Source: Petrosia ficiformis
Lineage: Eukaryota; Porifera; Demospongiae; Haplosclerida; Petrosiidae
Assembly: GCA_947044365.1 (NCBI GenBank)
Contig: OX345636.1
Span: 12,481,309-12,545,308 of the forward strand
Length of the DNA: 64,000 nt
Direction of reading: 5' to 3'
Below, piece by piece: positions 56,850-64,000 of this stretch. Made by a program: the position numbers and the translations under genes. The number at the start of each line of letters is the position of its first letter. Within the stretch, counting starts at the first letter, position 1. Under the pieces are notes generated by a model. The model was not told the origin of the DNA and ran no database searches. It saw only the letters and a list, made by a program, of their open reading frames with translations.

Positions 56850-59800
56850 AATATGGATCGTATTGCGCATATCAGAAACGCTCTAAACTCTACCGCGCAG
56901 CTGCTGTACAAACATATATTCAAAATAGTTATCTTAGTGAGGTTAGTTCTGACCACTGTAGCAACAAATCAGAAGTTTTAACAGCAAAAACAGAACAAAT
57001 ACAGGAAAGTACAATAATTGAGGTACGATTCCATTAAAAAAAAATAATGCTTACATTTTTATACATCATTTGACAAGCACTGAAAAAAGTTATATATAAT
57101 ACATTAGATATCAATGGAGAAACATCAACAATAAATAGATGACTTATGTCGTGTTTGTGGGAAGAAAGTTGGGAGGGTAAGGTATTCTGTTATGAAGTAT
57201 CAGGAAGTTCTTTCCTCTATGGGACTCTTTGTAGCTCATGACATTGAGGATATTCACCCCAAGCAATTCTGCAACAGCTGTTACCTAACAGGAAAGCGAA
57301 TGACAGACAAAAGTACCAACTACTCATACTCGAGAGTTATACCACCAATCTGGAAGGAACATATTGATGACAAGTGCAATCTTTGTAATCAAATGGTCCA
57401 GAAAGGAAAAGGTGGTCGACAAAAGAAAAATCATACACGTAGAGGTCGTCCTACATCCCTTGTTAGTTATGTTGCTAGCTTATCTGTTCCAGGTGTTTAA
57501 TCTCACTCCCTTCTTCCATCTTTAACTTCAACCTCTTCTAACATTGATATAACACACCTTATCTGTATACGCTGTAAAAACATTGTGAATTTTCCAGTAG
57601 AGATTACCCCATGTAGAGCTCTTATCTGCAAAGAATGTTGTATTCAGTGCATAAGAGAATACAAACCTATATTTAAATGTCGTAAATGCAAGGAGGGGCA
57701 TCCAAATGAGGAGTTGACATTTGTGGTGCCATCACCTGTAATTTTAAATGTATGGGAGAGTTTAAATTATCCATGCCAACAGAGCTGTGGTAAACTGTTC
57801 AAAACAAATGAACTAGATGCTCATTACAGGATACAGTGTTCTGAGTCTCATAACACCATTGTCTTATCGTCAAAGCCAACTCAATCTGATGGCTCAAACT
57901 TTCTGGTGTAAACATTGCTAGTGAGAACAAGCAAAGATGTCTTGCTAAGAAGCAGCTAGAAGCAAGTAATGTGGTGGCAGAAGCAGCACCATTTTCTTTT
58001 CCACTTAAAAGAGGAGAAGAAATGAGACCGGCAGCATTGGCTTATGTAAACAAACTCACCTCCTTGGTATACCATTTATTGGATGAAAATGATCGGTACT
58101 ACATAAATAATATAGTAGTGTTAAAATTGATAATACAAATTTACATTTAGGTTGGGACGACTCACTTGGCACAATGATCTAATACCGTATAATGAAGTGT
58201 GGATCAAAATAGGTGGAGATAAAGGTGGTACTTCTTTTAAAGCATCTTTTCAGCTTGTGAATACTAACAGGCCAAACTCTGTCACCAACACTTGTGTATT
58301 CACTGCATTCGAAGCAGGAGATAGTATCAGCAACCTCCACATCGCTTTGAGTAGATACTCATCAGAAATTGAAACTTTATCACTATCTAAATGGAGGTAT
58401 ATACACGTACAATAAAAAATGTCGATTCAATTTACACAACTATTTAAATTTTCAGAGACAAGCAGATACGCATATTTATATCAGGTGACTATGAGTATCT
58501 ATGCAGAACATATGGGATTTCTGGTGCTTCTGGTAGGCTAAATAAAACTACATATATATGAGAACAAAATAACATACCCTATTACTAGGACGTCACTGTT
58601 GTTTATGGTGTGTAATCAAAAGTGGAGACATGCTAAAACCAAAAAGCATTCGATCAGTTGTTCAGCAAAGAACTCTCGAGAATATGGCTCTTGATTTTCA
58701 AAGATTTCAAGGTTCTGGGGGAAACATTAAAAAAGCTAAAGATTTTAACAATGTGATAAACACCCCAATATTTCAAGTTCCCATCTCACAGGTATTAAAA
58801 AGATATGTGTATATAAATGAAGTAACTGTATCTGCTTACTATTTCTTTAAGGTAAGTCCACCAGGTCTTCACATCAGTCTTGGGATTTTTCAAAGACTGT
58901 TTACCCTCCTTGAAGACAGCCGCCATGAATTAGATATGAAATTATCAGAGAGTATGACCACACCAACAGACAGTACAACATCATTTGATGATTTGATTCA
59001 GGCTCGTAAAGACATGAAAAATTTGGTGTCAGAATACTCTCAACTTGAGCCCCTGATTCAGCAACATCAACAACTTCTGACATATCTGTTGCTTACACAA
59101 CAAAACCCACAACAATCTACTGTCATTCAGCAAATTGCTGTTTCAATAAACAGCAATAGCAAGAGGCTAGATGAAATTGTAGGTAACAATCTCAAAACTT
59201 ACATTTAAGTATTTCATTTCAGTATTTCCTGTCAGCATTCGTTGGTAGAGAAAAATAAAAAAAATAGTTGAAAAAGGATTTGAGAGAGAAGGAAGATTTG
59301 TAAAAGGGCTTGATATAGCCCTATCAACGTTTCAGGTCCAAAGGCAAGCTTACTACGGTGGAACGTTTGTCGGCAACCATGTTCATCGTTGTCTGAAGGT
59401 TTGTATTACATATTTAGTCGACATTTAGTCATTACTTGATGTTTATCACAATCCAGGAATACAATATCTTAACTTTATGCAATTCAGTAGTTGAAACAGC
59501 TACATGAAATGACATTACATTGTTGGATGAGGCTGAACAGATCAGAAACAAATATCACAAACTATTCAAGCTATTCGCAGACTGTCATAACATATATAAC
59601 AGTAGCAAGTTCCTCATTGATAGTGAAATTAATGATTTAGGTAAGATCTTACTTCACCAATATCAATCATACATTGTGATGATGCCAACCATTCCTACAG
59701 AGAGTAATATCTGTAATTTTTTGGACTATTATCGATCCAACTTCCCAACTGCTACTATTACACCAAAGCTACACATGCTAGAGGACCCCATTATACCATG

Positions 59801-60017
59801 GATACGCCAATGGCATGTGGGATTCGGATTAATGGGAGAACAGGGGGCAGAATCCATTCATGCTGCGTTCAATTATGATGAACAAATTTACGCAAATCTT
59901 GGAAACAGAGTTGAGAAATTTAAAAGTGTTCTACAAAATCATCACTTAAAAAACACTCCATCGAATGTGGTTTTACAACCACCATCTAAAAAGTACTCTA
60001 AAAAGTCACAAGATTAG
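56850..60017 (+). pseudogene. RAG1-N-terminus-like multi-exon gene (N-RAG-TP type), damaged
   Basis: An upstream exon-like frame is at about 56851-57019. The N-terminal block from 57139 has CRVCGKK, then DIEDIHPKQFCNSC, CNLC, an arginine/lysine stretch, a RING-like zinc region (ICIRCKNI, ITPCRALICKECC, FKCRKC) and YPCQQSCGKLF...H...C, the same order as the zinc-binding N-terminal third of RAG1. After one frameshift near 57895, introns 58096-58150, 58397-58455, 58533-58588 and 58792-58851 join in phase: KIGGDKGGTSFKASFQLVN, SGDYEYLC, GASG with GRHCCLWC, PPGLHISLGIFQRLF, then about 59245-59398 (YYGGTFVGNHVHRCLK) and 59457-60017 (ITPKLHML, GLMGEQGAESIHAAF). The RAG1 catalytic core is not present. 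TAA at 57498 and TGA at 59505 are in frame. Confidence 0.72.
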
Positions 60018-60019
60018 AT

Positions 60020-60600
60020 AATATACATACATATATATCACAAGATTAGATATTATACATATAATTATATATATATAATTATTACTATTTATATACATGC
60101 CAAATTTACCAAATCTATTGTTCTACAATCATTCAAATGGTATAGTAAAAATCAACAGTAATTTGTTTGTTCCATATCGTGCACAAAAAAAATGTAAGCA
60201 ACATTCTACTTACCTAAACTGAAAGAGGAACATTTTTCCTTTCAAACAGTTCGCCCACAAAGTTTAATAAAACTTTAATGTCAGAAAAGGAGTTCCTTTT
60301 CATTTCTATTTTCTGTGAAGATAACGTGACTCTGGATTTCGAATAGAACAAGATCAGAAGACGGAACAGAACTTCTCGTGTATCTCTTTTATTGCTCTAT
60401 CTTTTGCACAACGTGTTCGGGTGGTCAGGGACTTTCCCTGATGGTCACATGCTATAAACAACAGCTAGCTAGCATAGTTGCTAAGTAAAATTTCAGTTTT
60501 CTTCTGACGTTATGCGTGCATTAAATGTCCAAAATTAATCACCCGTGCGCGCTAGCACCCTTGATATAAAATTAATTATGCACTTAACTTATAGCTTACG
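60020..60600. other. Downstream of the RAG1-like gene, no gene recognised
   Basis: A short inverted match to 56698-56711 lies at 60519-60532 (cattaaatgtccaa) and may mark an element end. Otherwise unassigned. Confidence 0.35.
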
Positions 60601-60601
60601 T

Positions 60602-60675
60602 TAGTCTCGTACCCAGACTGTCACGCCCCATGGCGAAAAACATGCATGTTTTTCGCCATGGGGCGTGACAGTCTA
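60602..60675. mobile_element. 74-bp hairpin MITE with 9-bp target repeat
   Basis: It starts tagtctcgtacccag. Positions 60615-60674 form a 60-bp perfect palindrome centred near catgcatg. Flanked by agcttacgt at 60593-60601 and 60676-60684. The right end lacks the last bases of the family terminus. Confidence 0.85.
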
Positions 60676-60870
60676 AGCTTACGTTTAAGTTTAACGTTTA
60701 AGTTTATACAGTATAGAGGGTGTGGTTACGGAACTGAATAATTGTGTCAACGGGGACTCAACGCAACTGAAATCCTCTGTATTTTAGGTCATGATTACGT
60801 TTCTTTCTGGAATGCAGCTCTGCATATATATACGAGGATGCCAAGTGATAATTATAGACTTATACAGGTC

Positions 60871-61060
60871 TAGTCTCGCGTAGCCGGCCCCTCCCACTCT
60901 TCTCGTAGCTAGCTAGAGATCGAGAGTGGGAGGGGTTGGCTACGCGTGACGTGACATGTCAACATGATATACTAGTCTGGATCGATACCCGCCCGGCGCC
61001 CCTTCGCTTGGATCATGGAGGGGCGGGTATCCGTCACTATCCGACTATGATATACCGAGA
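60871..61060. mobile_element. Two adjacent small inverted-repeat elements
   Basis: At 60871-60955 the ends tagtctcgcgtagcc and ggctacgcg belong to the long-TIR family, with inner complement cccctcccactct/agagtgggagggg. At about 60970-61050, gatacccgccc and gggcgggtatc are inverted, flanked by atgatata on both sides (60964-60971 and 61048-61055 approximately). Confidence 0.7.
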
Positions 61061-61254
61061 CTATGGGAGGTCATCATAGTAATAGCTATTACAAATGGCA
61101 AGAGGAAAGTATGTTGTATACTGAGTTAAAACCAAACAAGATCATAATTATGATGAAGACGTCTCACACCAAAAATATTAGCCCTTGTCGCCAGACGCTT
61201 TTCCAAATAAAAGTAATCGCACCCCTCTAATTTGCGGAGTTATACGGAATAATA

Positions 61255-62746
61255 ATGATCTTTAAAATGGCTGGGGTTTTCTCTGAAGTATTCTACGCAT
61301 TGTGTTGTATTTGCTTGATAGTTTTCATATTTTGGTACTTTTGTGATAGAAAAAAAAGGAAAGGAGGAGAAGATATTTCAACCAAAAATGGATTATATGG
61401 TAATATAGTATATTGCTCATCTAATTACAAAAGTGTGGACATCCTAAATCTGTTTACTTCAATGACCTTGAACTGAGGCATAGGCCTGTAGGGTCCAGTT
61501 ACCTGTCATGGAAGGTTAATATAAGACCCTAACAGAGGTAGCTGACCCTGTGGATGTATTATGTTGGTGCTGCCCCTTTGCATACAGAGAAAGGGTCTAG
61601 GGAACCGAGAGACTCCAGATATGGGGTAATAGTAATAGATAAATGTTTCTAGTCTCATCCCCGTTCGGTCACGCCCTTGGCAAAAGACCGTCTGGCCAAC
61701 TGAGTCAATTTTCTTGGCAGTTGAGTTGGATTTTAGAATCAACAATCAGATTTTTGTATTATGTGACACTCAAGTACGTAAGTGGTAGAAAATTCTTGGG
61801 CCATTTTGTGTAGGAAGCCAACTAAACTAGGTATGTAGATGGAACGATACTGCTCTTCATATATAAGTTTCTTGTACAAAATGTTCATGTAGTAAGTGAC
61901 CGATTTCTCATCCACACCGGGCTCAAAATTAGCACTTGACCAATTGTCCTGACAATTCCTTTTTGCTTTGGGATGAGTAAAAATTAGTTATCATATCCTC
62001 AGGACAACCACTCTCTCATTGAAATGCCCACACTCAAGGATTCATAGTTATACCATAGTTTAAAATGAGCTATTACATACAGAGGTGAAAATAACAGTCA
62101 GACACCAGACAATTTCTGACCATTTAGCCTGTTTGTCTGAACAAATCTCACTTTGCTTGGACATTTTGTCCTAGCAAAAAAAAATGACAAAAAAGAGTGG
62201 AATGCTCTCACAGGAATAGTAAACAATCTGTGGTACTTGTCAATACATGTAACTACATTCTTGCCCCACAATTTGATTTTAAAATCTGAATGGTTGATTT
62301 CATCATGTGGCTGGAGTAATTGATAGCTAAAAGTTGCAGTCGGACCAAAATTTGAAAGCATCTGATCAAAAATCACTTTGTTTAGACATGTTGTCCTTGC
62401 AAATTTATAGTTTTATTTCCACCTCTGACATACAGTGTACATGTACATGTATGATTAAATATTAATGTAATGTACATGTACATGTACATTGTTAGTTATC
62501 AATAGTTATTAATGCAATTAAGATGTCCTGGAAAGCTAATTTCATTACATGGTTGTTTCATGGGACACTTGACTTCTAAAGTTAATTTCAATCCCTGCAT
62601 TCATAATCACATATATAAGTACATGTACATGTATCTGTTGATATATATATTTTTTAGATAAACAGAATTCAAGAACTGATATCAGCAATGAGAACACTGA
62701 TTCATCATTATCGTCCTCAGGTAAATGTAAATTGATAGTTTGTGTG

Positions 62747-62779
<33 letters not shown>

Positions 62780-64000
62780 TGTGTGTGCATAATTACACAA
62801 CCATGCACACACGCAATGTTTACAGTAGCCCTCCACACTGGCTACATGGGTTGTGGTTAATTGTGGGTCTACTGTAATATATAACTAAAAACGAAATGGG
62901 CCAATAACGGGCACCTGGCTAACTAAAACTAAAATCCTTTTAATTAATTAACCCTTTACCCCATAATGTACATGTAAGTCTATTTTAGAGGACATTGTAT
63001 ATGTACATCTAGTTTATAGTACATGTACAAATAAGTCTATTTTAGAGCACATTAACATGTACATCTAGTTTATAGTACATGTACATGTAAGTCTAGTTTA
63101 GAGCACATTGTACATGTACATCTAGTTTATAGTACATGTACATGTAAGAGCACATTGTACATGTACATCTAGTTTATAGTACATGTACATGTAAGTCTAG
63201 TTTAGAGCACATTGTACATGTACATGTAGTTTATAGTACATGTACATGTACATGTAAGAGCACATTGTACATGTACATCTAGTTTATAGTACATGTACAT
63301 GTAAGTCTAGTTTAGAGCACATTGTACATGTAAATGTAGTTTATAGTAAACGTACATGTAAGTCCGGTTTAGAACACATTGTACATGTATATCTACTTTA
63401 TAGTACATGTACATGTAAGTCTAGTTTAGAACACATTGTACATGTACATGTAGTTTATAGTACATGTACATGTAAGTCCAGTTTAGAGCACATTGTACAT
63501 GTACATGTAGTTTATAGTACACGTACATGTAAGTCCAGTTTAGAACACATTGTACATGTACATCTACTTTATAGTACATGTACATGTAAGTCTAGTTTAG
63601 AACACATTGTACATGTACATGTAGTTTATAGTACATGTACATGTAAGTCCAGTTTAGAGCACATTGTACATGTACATGTAGTTTATAGTACACGTACATG
63701 TAAGTCCAGTTTAGAGCACATTGTACATGTACATGTAGTTTATAGTACATGTACATGTAAGTCCAGTTTAGAGCACATTGTACATGTACATGTAGTTTAT
63801 AGTACATGTACATGTAAGTCCAGTTTAGAGCACATTGTACATGTAAGTCTAGTTCACATAAATGTAGTCATTTTAATTAGATAATTAATTAACAAAACTA
63901 ATATTAAAGGTAAACAACATTACTTCATTGCAGGTATTTATTCACTTGAGTTGACTGCTAATAATGCTGTCAGTGTATTGAGAGAAAGTAATTTTCATTT
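61255..64000 (+). CDS. Single-pass membrane protein gene, first three exons (partial)
   Basis: Exon 1 61255-61399 (in-frame ATGs at 61255 and 61267; 48 codons plus 1 nt; donor G|gtaata), exon 2 62658-62720 (acceptor ttttttag; donor G|gtaaat) and exon 3 from 63934 (acceptor cattgcag) to the window edge join in phase. The product starts with a hydrophobic helix (VFYALCCICLIVFIFWYF) followed by the basic stop-transfer stretch CDRKKRKGGE, so it is probably anchored with the remainder in the cytosol. Exon 2 is Ser/Asn-rich. Exon 3 begins GIYSLELTANNAVSVLRESN. The family cannot be told from this much. Intron 2 is filled by a satellite. Confidence 0.6.
61490..62650. other. Intron 1 of the membrane protein gene
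   Basis: Contains ACATGTACATGT tracts near 62435-62490 and 62620-62632 and no second gene. The open frames on the minus strand have no splice or motif support. Confidence 0.45.
62738..62788. repeat. (GT)n microsatellite
   Basis: An uninterrupted GT run broken only by a GCGC step, at the start of intron 2. Confidence 0.95.
62966..63850. repeat. 57-bp satellite rich in ACATGTACATGT
   Basis: About 15 copies of a 57-bp unit made of gtccagtttagagcacattg, tacatgtacatgtagtttat and agtacatgtacatgtaa, with shorter variants at the left end. Because 57 is divisible by 3 the minus strand stays open. The array lies inside an intron. Confidence 0.95.

Noticed and set aside
57498..57560. An intron hiding the TAA at 57498 in the RAG1-like gene
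   Set aside because: A good donor (CCAG|gtgttt) exists, but no convincing acceptor follows before the next conserved zinc residues, so an in-frame stop is simpler.
63592..63813. Tyr/His-rich repetitive open frame on the minus strand
   Set aside because: A 57-bp satellite stays open because 57 is divisible by 3.

Overview
The window looks like AT-rich nuclear DNA of an early-branching marine invertebrate, most likely a demosponge. This is inferred from short introns, an animal formin, MFSD1 and NNMT-type genes, and repeat families that I associate with sponge and cnidarian genomes. No bacterial operon, rRNA or tRNA was recognised. Most of the sequence is mobile DNA in different states of decay, and several genes are split into short exons.

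Left part (1-20 kb). A minus-strand formin gene (INF2-like GBD/FH3 region) has three phase-consistent exons (3933-4308, 1306-1433, 364-526) and runs off the left edge. Its 2.5 kb first intron holds a tyrosine-recombinase relic and a 114-bp tandem array. From 5.9 to 12.4 kb there is non-coding DNA with several small inverted-repeat elements. An intact intronless MFSD1-type transporter lies at 12669-14135 (+), followed by a broken Merlin transposase (15.1-15.85 kb, -). At 16.35-17.85 kb is a segment duplicated at 44.5-48.3 kb. A compact minus-strand gene of at least eleven tiny exons (18363-19753), with no recognisable family, comes next.

Central part (20-34 kb). A decayed Ulp1-protease/PHD element gene precedes a large inverted duplication (about 21.73-25.27 kb against 25.50-31.10 kb, spacer about 230 bp). 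Each arm carries an NNMT/PNMT/TEMT-family methyltransferase gene, and the shared 266-residue products differ at one residue. The arms differ by clean insertions, so each arm gives the empty site for the other's elements. A broken TRIM-like B-box gene follows.

34-44 kb. A minus-strand, multi-exon C2H2 gene of a repetitive family runs from 43.3 kb to 34.35 kb. One of its introns is occupied by a complete Gypsy-type LTR retrotransposon (34980-40334, +) with LTRs that read as identical, a 4-bp target duplication, a G-GGA-AAC slippery site at the gag/pol junction and one in-frame TAA in pol.

44-56 kb. A beta-trefoil exon, the second copy of the duplicated segment with its extra insertions, and two older Gypsy-like relics. 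One relic is interrupted by an 827-bp long-TIR element with a 9-bp target duplication.

56-64 kb. A multi-exon gene whose N-terminal part resembles the zinc-binding N-terminus of RAG1, joined to a C-terminus that is not the RAG1 core (N-RAG-TP-like), spans 56.85-60.02 kb with two in-frame stops and one frameshift. The window ends in the first three exons of a single-pass membrane protein gene (61255 to the edge), whose second intron holds a 57-bp satellite.
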